A DNA stretch of 44,776 nt. Source: Myxococcota bacterium (GTDB lineage: Bacteria > Myxococcota_A > Polyangia > Polyangiales > Houyiibacteriaceae). Below the pieces are notes generated by a model that was given only the letters and a program-made list of their open reading frames with translations, was not told where the DNA came from and did no database searches. Below are positions 7,759 through 15,336 of this stretch, one piece after another; position 1 is the first letter of the stretch, and every line of letters begins with the position of its first letter. The position numbers and the translations under genes are program-made. The stretch is taken from positions 1 to 44,776 of the forward strand of contig JALOQC010000120.1 in NCBI GenBank assembly GCA_025453555.1. Reading direction: 5' to 3'.

Positions 7759-8886
7759 ATGAACGAGGAGTCTCTCGCCCTGCGCGCGTCGCGAGCGGCC
7801 GTGGCGATCGCGCCGCACGTTCGAGTCATCGAGACGGGGCGTCGTCTTCCGCCGGAGGTGGTCGACGCGCTCGCGACGGCGGGGCTCTTCAAGGCGCTCG
7901 TGCCGCGGGACTACGGCGGCGGCGAGCATTCGGTCGGCGAGCTGGTCGAGGCGCTCGAGACGCTCGCTGCGGTCGACGGATCGGCGGGGTGGTGCGCGAT
8001 GATCGGCGCGACGTCGGGGCTCATCGCCGCGTACCTCGAGCCCGAGACGGCGCGTGAGCTCTTCGCCGATCCGCGCGCCATCTCCGCGGGGATCTTCGCG
8101 CCTTTCGGGAAGGCTCGCGCGGTGGAAGGTGGGTACCGAGTCTCGGGTCGCTGGCCCTTCGCGAGCGGCTGCCAACACGCGACGCACGTGATGGGCGGGG
8201 TGATGATCGCGCGAGAGGGGAAGCCCGAGATGCGCAGCATGGTCTTCGCGAAGGAGGACGTGCGCGTGCACGACACGTGGGACGTCGCGGGCCTGCGTGG
8301 GACGGGGAGCCACGACGTGGAGGTGGAGGACGCGTTCGTGCCGGAGGCGCGCACGCTCTCGCTCCTCGGGCCGCCGAGGCACGAAGGCGCGCTCTACCGG
8401 CAACCGCTCTTCGGCTCGCTCGCGGCGGGCGTCGCGGCGGTGGCGCTCGGGCTCGCGCGCGGTGCGCTCGAAGAGCTCGTCACGATCGCGCGGACCAAGC
8501 GCATCGGACCGGAGCGGACGATGGCGAGCCGGGAGCTCGTGCAGCGGGACGTCGGTGTGGCGTGGGGCACGCTCGACGCGGCGAAGGCGACGCTCGTCGT
8601 CGCGCTCGACGCGAACGCGCGTGAGGTGGAGCGCGACGGGGCGGCTTCGCTGCCGACGCGCGCGCGGCTTCGGCTCGCGGCGTGTCACGCGACGAAGGAG
8701 AGCGCGAAGGTGGTCGACCTCGCGTACGAGCACGGGGGCGGCGCGGCGATCTACGCGACGTCGTCGTTGCAGCGCGCGAAGCGCGACGTGCACGTGGCGA
8801 CCCAGCACCTGATGGTCTCGGGCACCAGCGCGACGCTCGCGGGGCGCGCGCTGCTGGGATTGGACGGGGACTACTCGGCGTTGTGA
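7759..8886 (+). CDS. Acyl-CoA dehydrogenase-fold flavin monooxygenase-like protein (HsaA/DszC type)
   Basis: The product has 375 residues with a start at ATG 7759. The N-terminal half matches the acyl-CoA dehydrogenase N-terminal and middle domains (LVPRDYGGGEHSVGEL, GYRVSGRWPFASGCQHA, GLRGTGSHDVEVEDAFVP). The C-terminal domain is of the Acyl-CoA_dh_2 type, with the sequence SSLQRAKRDVHVATQH typical of FMNH2-dependent monooxygenases such as HsaA, DszC and HpaH-like proteins. The catalytic Glu region of true acyl-CoA dehydrogenases is not recognisable. It probably uses reduced flavin supplied by a separate reductase, not seen here, to oxygenate a small aromatic or acyl substrate. The SDR gene follows on the same strand after 128 bases. 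Confidence 0.8.
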   Translation: MNEESLALRASRAAVAIAPHVRVIETGRRLPPEVVDALATAGLFKALVPRDYGGGEHSVGELVEALETLAAVDGSAGWCAMIGATSGLIAAYLEPETARELFADPRAISAGIFAPFGKARAVEGGYRVSGRWPFASGCQHATHVMGGVMIAREGKPEMRSMVFAKEDVRVHDTWDVAGLRGTGSHDVEVEDAFVPEARTLSLLGPPRHEGALYRQPLFGSLAAGVAAVALGLARGALEELVTIARTKRIGPERTMASRELVQRDVGVAWGTLDAAKATLVVALDANAREVERDGAASLPTRARLRLAACHATKESAKVVDLAYEHGGGAAIYATSSLQRAKRDVHVATQHLMVSGTSATLAGRALLGLDGDYSAL

Positions 8887-9014
8887 TGGTGCGAGCGTGG
8901 ACGACGCGCTCGTCGTGCTCGCGTGGCGTGGAGTGACGTGCTCGAAGGACGCGAACGCGAAGCCGCGCCGAGGCGGGCGCGACGTGGTGCGGAGTGCGTG
9001 AGGAGAGGGGAACC

Positions 9015-9827
9015 ATGAGCGAAGACATCGTCGCGATCGTCACCGGTGCGAGCCGAGGCGTGGGCAAGGGCATCGCGCTCGGGCTCGGGGAAGCCGGCGC
9101 GACCGTCTACGTGACGGGGCGGTCGGAGACCGAAGGCAGCGTGCCCGGGACCATCGGGCAGACGGCGGCGGAAGTGAGCGCGCTCGGCGGGCGAGGGATC
9201 GCGCACCGCTGCGATCACGCGGACGACGCGCAGACCGAAGCGCTCGTTCGGCGCGTGCTCGAAGAGCAGGGCCGCGTCGACGTGCTCGTGAACAACGCCT
9301 TCGCGATTCCAGAAGGGCAGGTGATCGGGAAGTTCTGGGAGCTCCCGATCGCGCAATGGGACCTGATGACGACGGTGGGCCTGCGCTCGCACTTCGTGGC
9401 GAGCGCGCTGGCCGCGCCGTCGATGATCGCGCGCAAGAAGGGGCTGATCGTCAACGTGTCGTCGTTCGGCGCGAAGGTCTACGCGATCAGCGTGGCGTAC
9501 GGGGTGGGCAAGGCGGGCGTGGATCGCATGTCGCGCGACATGGCGCGCGAGCTCGCGCCGCACGGCGTGACTGCGCTCTCGATCTGGCCGGGGATCGTGC
9601 GAACGGAGCGCCTCTCGATCGAGCCCGAGCGTCTCGGCTACGACCCCAAGGGCGGCGAGAGCCCGACGTTCAGCGGCCGTGCGGTCGCGGCGCTGGCGAA
9701 GGATCCGAACGTGATCGCGAAGAGCGGTAAACCCTGGGTGGTCGCCGAGCTCGCGCAGGAATACGGATTCACGGACGTGGACGGGAGTAGGCCTGTGTCG
9801 ATGAGGCGCCCGGAGAAGAAGGAGTGA
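9015..9827 (+). CDS. Short-chain dehydrogenase/reductase (DHRS1-like SDR)
   Basis: The start ATG 9015 has GGAGAGGGG just upstream; the open frame begins earlier without support. The 270-residue product has the cofactor motif TGASRGVG at 10-17, the NNAF variant of NNAG near residue 95, Ser149/150 (NVSSFG), Tyr162 and Lys166 (YGVGK). These complete a classical SDR NAD(P)H-dependent active site. The stretch WELPIAQWD and the C-terminal VVAELAQEYGFTDVDGSRP resemble the DHRS1 subgroup. It would oxidise or reduce an alcohol/carbonyl in the cytoplasm. Its position after the flavoprotein suggests a joint pathway, which is inference. Confidence 0.9.
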   Translation: MSEDIVAIVTGASRGVGKGIALGLGEAGATVYVTGRSETEGSVPGTIGQTAAEVSALGGRGIAHRCDHADDAQTEALVRRVLEEQGRVDVLVNNAFAIPEGQVIGKFWELPIAQWDLMTTVGLRSHFVASALAAPSMIARKKGLIVNVSSFGAKVYAISVAYGVGKAGVDRMSRDMARELAPHGVTALSIWPGIVRTERLSIEPERLGYDPKGGESPTFSGRAVAALAKDPNVIAKSGKPWVVAELAQEYGFTDVDGSRPVSMRRPEKKE

Positions 9828-9916
9828 CGGCAGGAGCCGACTCTCGGTCGTTCACCGAGCGCGACGTAGGTCCGTGGGTGGACGACGGGCCAAGCGTTCG
9901 GTCTTCTTTTCGTTTC

Positions 9917-10109
9917 CAGCTTCCCCGAGGGTCTGTCGCCAGACCCTCCCCCACGGGGCATGAAGCCCCGATGGACCCCCCGCCCACGAGCCTGGGTCGG
10001 CTCCGTGCTCGCGCACGGCCCGACACTCTCGTTGAATCGTTCGGCTTCGTGGACTGCGTCCACTGCGCTTCGAACGATTCCGCTGCGCGCCGTCCGGTAG
10101 GGCGGCTTG
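9917..10109 (+). repeat. Dispersed repeat R3, copy 1, with strong hairpin
   Basis: This fills much of the 303-base gap between two convergent genes (9828-10130), in which no gene is supported. Block 1 (9917-9966, 50 bases) matches the reverse complement of 37011-37060 with two mismatches. Block 2 (10083-10109, 27 bases) matches the reverse complement of 36967-36993 with one mismatch. In this copy about 116 bases separate the blocks, against 17 in the other copy. Block 1 contains the perfect hairpin GAGGGTCTG-TCGC-CAGACCCTC at 9927-9948, which may also serve as a two-way terminator for the SDR and the lipoprotein gene. Confidence 0.85.
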
Positions 10110-10130
10110 TGGAATCGGCTGAGCTTCTAG

Positions 10131-11996
10131 TCAGGGACACGCACTCGCTGCAGATGCCGAGGGCGTCGTCGTGGTTCGCACTGAGTGTGTCACCAACGAG
10201 CCCGCCGCCGAGCTCGCCTCGGCCGAGACCAGGGCGCGCACGTTCGTCCCTGGCCGCAGCGTGAGACCACACGCCGGTAGGCCTTCCGGACGTTCGTTGG
10301 CGCATCGCGCGATCATGCCTGGAGTCGTACCGCCTGCGAATACCAACACCGACGTCTCGTCCGTCCCGGAAGTCTCCGGGTCATCCGGGATGATCTCCAA
10401 TCTCAACCTCTGATCTCGGTTCGTCGGACCTGGCGGACGAATCGGTAATCCGAACATGTTGAGGTCCAAGAACGTTCGATTCTCCGCGATGAGAGTAAAA
10501 TCGGGAAGTGACCGCAGCCGAACCAACGTCGGTTGCCCACCCGTGATGTCGGAGTACGCGTGCCGCCATTCCGCCCGCCATCCCGTCCGACCACTCGGGA
10601 ATCCGAGACTGAAGAGCCCTCCAATCGTAGGTGCGGCCGGATCGTCGACCACGAGCCCCAACGCCCAACCGAGGGTAGGATTGGTGCCCGCAGCGATTGC
10701 CGCCCGAACCTGCACGTCAACTACGACGTTTCCGTATCCGACGGTGAACGGAACCGTCCAGGCCGAGCCGCGTTCCGAGGCCTGGTCGGACAGAGAAGAC
10801 GTCGTCGCCGAACCGTAGAGCTCCGTGTAACGGCCGACCGTCCGGGTCGAAGTCGCGAATGCACGATCCGCGCGAATTCCCCCGGCGGTGTCCGCGCAGT
10901 AGTCACAGCTCGAGACTTCCTCCTCCGCCGCGAGGAACGACGCTTGAATCCACTGACAGTCCAGGCCGCACGTACGGGTGCCTTCCCGGCCGCAAACCGT
11001 CGTGCCCACCACCGTCGACGAGCGAGCGCAGACGCGCCCTTCGCCTTCGTCGAGCCGGCTGTCGCAGTCGTCGTCGTCACCGTTGCAGGTCTCGGCGACT
11101 GGTGAGACGCCGCTGCACGTTTCGTACGTTCCTGCGCTCGAACAGCGCTGAGTGCCGTCCCGACAGATGCCCACTCCTGCGAACGGGGCGCCGGGGCCGC
11201 ACGCGATGATCGTACCCGGAGTGCAGTCGCACCCTTCGTCCGTCTCTCCGTCGCAATCTTCGTCGAGCGGTCCCTCCGGCCCCGGAACGCACGACTCGTC
11301 ACTGCCCGGAAACACCGTACGCCTCGTGTCGTCGCAGTCGCCGGGCATCAACGCGTAGCCGGAAGGCGCCGAGCAGTCGTCCACCGTCATCGTGGCATCG
11401 CCGTAGTTGTCCCCGTCGACGTCGCGATAGAAGACCAGTGTCACCGCCTCGTCGACGCTCCCGTCGCAGTCGTCGTCCATGCCGTTACACGTCTCCGGGG
11501 CGTCGGGGTTGACTGCCGGTCGACCGTCATCGCAATCGGTTCCGCAGATCTGGGTCGCCGCCGGTCCGTTGCAGCATCGGGTGCTCACGAAGCCGTCACC
11601 GTCCCCGTCCGGCCCCAGTGTCGAGGGGTCACAGTCGTCATCGATGCCGGCGGAGTCGCACACCTCGGTCGCGCCCTGGAAGACGTTGGCATCGGAGTCG
11701 TCGCAGTCGGTTCCACCACAGATGACGTCCGCCTGGCCATCGCGGTCGCCGTCCACGCAGCCTTCTTCGCAGGAGTCGCCAACTTCGTCGCACGCGCCAT
11801 CGCATGGAGGGGTCCCCGCTACACATCCGGCGGTCGAATCGTCGCAGCGCTCTTCGCCGTTGCAGTAGACACCGTCGGAACAGTCGTCGTCCGAGCGACA
11901 CGCCGCGGGTGCGTCGGTGGTTGCGTCGGGGGCGGCCCCATCGCTCGAACAGCCGAGGACGGCAGCGCAGGCCGCCAAGATCACGATTCGCGACAT
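10131..11996 (-). CDS. MopE-repeat (putative metal-binding) lipoprotein
   Basis: The start ATG 11996 has GGGGAGGG upstream and gives MSRIVILAACAAVLGC, a lipoprotein signal with lipobox VLGC. After a short Asp/Ala/Thr linker the 621-residue protein has a Cys-rich segment (CRSDDDCSDGVYCNGEERC) and about four MopE-type units such as DGDRDGQAD..DCDDSDAN and DVDGDNYGD..DCDDTRRT, with CNGMDDDCDGSVDE between. These Asp-rich loops are usually annotated as a metal-binding motif (copper in MopE, calcium-like in many myxobacterial proteins). The C-terminal about 270 residues are a globular domain of unknown type. It is a paralogue of the gene at 15337-17439, sharing the order of segments. Likely location is the cell surface or outer membrane. 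Confidence 0.85.
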   Translation of the reverse strand: MSRIVILAACAAVLGCSSDGAAPDATTDAPAACRSDDDCSDGVYCNGEERCDDSTAGCVAGTPPCDGACDEVGDSCEEGCVDGDRDGQADVICGGTDCDDSDANVFQGATEVCDSAGIDDDCDPSTLGPDGDGDGFVSTRCCNGPAATQICGTDCDDGRPAVNPDAPETCNGMDDDCDGSVDEAVTLVFYRDVDGDNYGDATMTVDDCSAPSGYALMPGDCDDTRRTVFPGSDESCVPGPEGPLDEDCDGETDEGCDCTPGTIIACGPGAPFAGVGICRDGTQRCSSAGTYETCSGVSPVAETCNGDDDDCDSRLDEGEGRVCARSSTVVGTTVCGREGTRTCGLDCQWIQASFLAAEEEVSSCDYCADTAGGIRADRAFATSTRTVGRYTELYGSATTSSLSDQASERGSAWTVPFTVGYGNVVVDVQVRAAIAAGTNPTLGWALGLVVDDPAAPTIGGLFSLGFPSGRTGWRAEWRHAYSDITGGQPTLVRLRSLPDFTLIAENRTFLDLNMFGLPIRPPGPTNRDQRLRLEIIPDDPETSGTDETSVLVFAGGTTPGMIARCANERPEGLPACGLTLRPGTNVRALVSAEASSAAGSLVTHSVRTTTTPSASAASACP

Positions 11997-12113
11997 CGTC
12001 CCTCCCCCTTCGCGCGGTCTCTCCACGCAGCGAACGACGTCACCTTATCAAGGACTCGCAGCCAGATCATTCGCGTCGAGCGACGGAGTCCGATTCGTTC
12101 GAACCGACTGCGT

Positions 12114-12461
12114 TCAGAGCCAGTCTTCGATCGAGCCCTGGTCGATCGGACCGCAGCGGCGTTGGTGGACGCGGCCCGCCTCGCTCCACGTGACGGCGCA
12201 ATCGGGGGCGACGTGGGCATCGGCGGGACGGCAGTGGACTCCGAACGTCCGGATGTACTGCGGATTCTCGGCGTCCGTGCGGACCTCGGTCGGCACGTTG
12301 CCGTAGTCGCGCCAGTGTTGGCGGAGGATCCGACATCCGATCCCCGCTCCATCGGAGAACGCGCCGATCCAGATCGCGTAGATCCCGGCCGGGATCACGA
12401 TCGCGAGGAACGCGATGCGCTGCCGGCCGCGCAACTCCCAGAACTCCAGCCGACGGTACAT
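12114..12461 (-). CDS. Small single-pass membrane protein of unknown function
   Basis: The 115-residue product has a basic head (MYRRLEFWELRGRQR), one hydrophobic segment at about residues 17-35 (AFLAIVIPAGIYAIWIGAF) and a polar tail with three Cys, two of them in CRPADAHVAPDC. Codon composition and the plausible transmembrane topology favour a real gene, but no family is recognised and no clear ribosome binding site precedes the ATG at 12461. It lies between two minus-strand lipoprotein genes. Confidence 0.55.
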   Translation of the reverse strand: MYRRLEFWELRGRQRIAFLAIVIPAGIYAIWIGAFSDGAGIGCRILRQHWRDYGNVPTEVRTDAENPQYIRTFGVHCRPADAHVAPDCAVTWSEAGRVHQRRCGPIDQGSIEDWL

Positions 12462-12519
12462 GGACTCTCAGTCTTTCGGACTTCGTCGTTCAGATGGGTC
12501 AGGTCAAACCTGGTTTCGT

Positions 12520-13776
12520 TCAGGGCTGCACACCGATGGCGCCCGGGATCGCGTCGGAGCCTTCGCCGAGCGAGGTCGGGCCGAGATCGGTGAGGGCGCC
12601 TTCGTCGAAGCGTACGCGGCGGATCGCCTGGTTCTCCGCGACGAGGACGAGGCCGGTGAGCGAGCCGCGGGTGATCGCGACGGTGCCGCCCGGGAGCTGC
12701 GGACGACCGCCGACGTAGGTGAGCGCGGTGGGCGCGCCGAGCGGCGTCGCAGATCTCGCGTCGTACGCGAGCGAGAAGAGCGCGTCGCCGAAGCCGCTCA
12801 CCGCGAGCAGGCGATCGCCGAAGGGCGAGAAGACGAGCGCGACCGCGTCTTCGACGTCCGCGACCTCGGGGGCGGACGCGAGCGGGCGCGAGGTGCGCGC
12901 GACGCCGAGGCGGTTGGTCACGTCCGCGAAGCCGGCGTTGTCGGAGAAGATCACGTGCTCGGTCGCGCGCGCGATGCCGGCGCCGATCCAGTCGTCGCCT
13001 TCGAGCACGTCGACGCGGCTCTCGACCTCGCCGGTCGTCAGATCGACGCGGAAGACGTCGTCGTCGCCGCGCGCTTCGTCACCGATCGCCTTGGCCACCA
13101 CGAGCGCTACGCCGTCGTCCTCGAAGACGAGGCCGTAGGGGAGCTCGGCCGCGAGCGCGAGGGTCTCGGAGGCGACGCGGCCTTCGCAGGTGAGCACGAG
13201 GCGGTAGACCCCGCCGCCGTTGGTGCGGACCTGGCTGTCGAGGATCCAGAAGACCTGCGCGTCGTTCGGGTCGGCGACCACGCGCGCGGCGTAGGCCTCG
13301 CCGGTGCGGCCGCGCTCACGCACCGTGGCGGCGCCGGCCTCGTCGATCGTGAAGATGCCGAGCGTGCCGTCGTCTTGTGGCGCGACGCCGAAGAAGCCGT
13401 CGCGTGAGAACGCGATCTCACCGTCGAACGCGCGACCCATCGAGAAGGTGGTGTCGGTGGCGGTCAGCTCGCCGGTGGTGGAGAGCGCGTGCACCGAGTA
13501 GCGCGTGCGGTCTTCGGCGAAGGGGTGCGAGACGACGACGTAGCGCGTGCGCTCGGCGTCGGGCAACGGGCGGCACGGCGCGGTGCCGGCATCGGATTCG
13601 GCATCTGGCGCGCTGGCGTCGCGGGTGTCGGCGTCGCTGGTGTCGGTGTCGGCGGTGGCGTCGACGGTGGCGTCGGAGGCGAGCGTGGCGTCGAGCCCCG
13701 CGTCGGAGGCGGGGGCGTCGTCGTCTCCACACGCGACGAGGAGCAGGGCACAGAGCGCGAGCCAGCGAACGAGCAT
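12520..13776 (-). CDS. Lipoprotein with beta-propeller-like repeats
   Basis: The start ATG 13776 gives MLVRWLALCALLLVAC, a clean lipoprotein signal with lipobox LVAC; the frame is open further upstream but is not signal-like there. A 50-residue Asp/Ala/Thr linker (DATVDATADTDTSDADTRDA) follows. The remaining about 340 residues carry repeated units such as YSVHALSTTGELTATD, VYRLVLTCEGRV and VFRVDLTTGEVESRV, which suggest a WD/YVTN/SMP-30-like beta-propeller. The 418-residue product is probably outer-membrane anchored and facing the outside. Function is unknown. It diverges from the LamG-like gene at 13937. Confidence 0.75.
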   Translation of the reverse strand: MLVRWLALCALLLVACGDDDAPASDAGLDATLASDATVDATADTDTSDADTRDASAPDAESDAGTAPCRPLPDAERTRYVVVSHPFAEDRTRYSVHALSTTGELTATDTTFSMGRAFDGEIAFSRDGFFGVAPQDDGTLGIFTIDEAGAATVRERGRTGEAYAARVVADPNDAQVFWILDSQVRTNGGGVYRLVLTCEGRVASETLALAAELPYGLVFEDDGVALVVAKAIGDEARGDDDVFRVDLTTGEVESRVDVLEGDDWIGAGIARATEHVIFSDNAGFADVTNRLGVARTSRPLASAPEVADVEDAVALVFSPFGDRLLAVSGFGDALFSLAYDARSATPLGAPTALTYVGGRPQLPGGTVAITRGSLTGLVLVAENQAIRRVRFDEGALTDLGPTSLGEGSDAIPGAIGVQP

Positions 13777-13936
13777 CGGCGGAGCATTCGACGGTGCGAC
13801 GCGGAGCGCCAGCTCGGTCGCCGTCTCGGTGGCAGCGAGCGGTCGGAGGCGGGCTGGCACGGACGAGCGGCGCGGACACTGTCCGGCAGACACCGATGCG
13901 CGACCACGCGGGATGCGCGGTATCCTTCGGAGCGTG

Positions 13937-14923
13937 ATGCGCCGGTTCGTGCTCCTCACCGTCTCGATGCTCGCGCTCGGATCGGCATGCGCGGCCGATC
14001 GGACGGGGCTCGCGGCCGGCGACGTCGGTGTGCCGGTTCGCGATGCGGGCGAGCTCGACGGAGCAGCGCGCGATGCGGGCGAGGCGGAGGATGCCGGCTC
14101 GGACGTCCCGTTCGACGACGGGGGCGTCGAGCGCGATGCGGGTCACGACGACGGCGGTGACGACGGCGGTGACGACGGCGGCGTGGACGGGGGCGGTGTC
14201 GACGGAGGGCCTTCGTGCGCGTCGCTCGTGCCGACCCGCACCGGCTTGGTGCTGCACTACGACGCGCGCTTCGGCGTGACGACGGAGGAGGCGGAGGACG
14301 GTCGCCCGCGCGTGCTCTCCTGGCTCGATCAGAGCGGACAGCTCAACCACGGTGTGGGGCGCGACGTGGTGTACGAGCCAGAGGGGCTCGGGGTGGGTCG
14401 ACCGTCGGTGCGCACACAAGGGCTCGACGAGAGCCACGTCGAGCTGCGGAACCCGAACGTCGACGACTTCACGATCTTCGTGGTGATGCGCACGAGCTAT
14501 CGGCGGAACGCGGGCAACTGGTACGACTCCCCCTGCATCCTCGGAGGAGATGCCTCGGGCGATCAGCCGGATGCGGCGCTCGTGCTTTCGGACGGCAAGC
14601 TCGGGTTCACGCGGCAGGAGTCGGGGCACGCGATCCGTTCGGGCGGTCGCGTCGACGACGGGCGGACGCGGGTGATCGCGGCGCGGCGCGACGGCGCGAG
14701 CGGAGACGTCGTGATCCGAGTGGATGGCGCGGACTTCGAGTCGGGCACCTCCACGACGGGGCGGATCGAGCAGCCGTCGAACTGGTGGATCGCCGCGCAC
14801 GGCGATCACGCGAGGGGGCGCCTCGACGCGTCGTTCGCAGAGGTGCGCGTGTACGACCGCCAGCTCTCGGATGCGGAGCTCGCGGTGGTCGAGGCGCACC
14901 TGCAGTGCGTGTGGATCGACTAG
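13937..14923 (+). CDS. LamG/concanavalin-like lectin domain lipoprotein
   Basis: The start ATG 13937 gives MRRFVLLTVSMLALGSAC, a signal peptide ending in a slightly imperfect lipobox (GSAC). Residues about 20-95 are an Asp/Gly/Ala linker with DDGG repeats. The remaining about 230 residues look like a concanavalin A-like/LamG domain: LHYDARFGV, VLSWLDQSGQLNHG, DDFTIFVVMRTS, TGRIEQPSNWWIAAHG and the characteristic final strand FAEVRVYDRQLSDAELAVVEAHL. Such domains bind carbohydrates or surface ligands. The TAG stop is overlapped by the left end of the 165-bp repeat. Confidence 0.82.
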   Translation: MRRFVLLTVSMLALGSACAADRTGLAAGDVGVPVRDAGELDGAARDAGEAEDAGSDVPFDDGGVERDAGHDDGGDDGGDDGGVDGGGVDGGPSCASLVPTRTGLVLHYDARFGVTTEEAEDGRPRVLSWLDQSGQLNHGVGRDVVYEPEGLGVGRPSVRTQGLDESHVELRNPNVDDFTIFVVMRTSYRRNAGNWYDSPCILGGDASGDQPDAALVLSDGKLGFTRQESGHAIRSGGRVDDGRTRVIAARRDGASGDVVIRVDGADFESGTSTTGRIEQPSNWWIAAHGDHARGRLDASFAEVRVYDRQLSDAELAVVEAHLQCVWID

Positions 14924-15086
14924 AGCGCATCTCAGGACCTGCCGTGAGTTGATTCGTGGCAGCCCGTGTGTCGATCGCCGCGTCCGCGAACCGAGGAAAT
15001 GTGGTGCATTCTCGAGCGTGAGTGGATGGCGGCGAGCGGCGTGTGGATGCCGCGAAGCGGCCGCGGGAGGTCATGAGATGCGCTCT
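14922..15086 (+). mobile_element. 165-bp MITE-like element R2, copy 1
   Basis: The element is bounded by 19-bp inverted repeats (left AGAGCGCATCTCAGGACCT, right end the complement of AGAGCGCATCTCATGACCT; 18 of 19 match) and the palindrome extends by one T/A pair on each side. A second, same-length and same-orientation copy is at 28325-28489 with only scattered differences. It encodes no transposase. The left end begins at the A of the preceding TAG stop codon. The rest of the gap, 15087-15336, contains no supported gene and no recognisable site. Confidence 0.88.
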
Positions 15087-15336
15087 AACGGACAGCACCG
15101 AGGAGGACGCGGCGGAGATCGTTCACGACCTGCCGCAGACCAGACTCACATGCGGTGATTGCGCTGGCTGCCGCGAGCGGGTTCAACGTTTGTGGTTCGA
15201 CTGTCAAGACATGCTCGCGGCGTGCCGGCGTGCAGCGTCGGCGAGCGCGTCGTGGCGGTGGCGTCCGAAGACGACGTCCACGTGCATCCGACGAACGCGG
15301 GTGCGACGAAGGCGACGTCGACTCGTCGGGGCGCGA

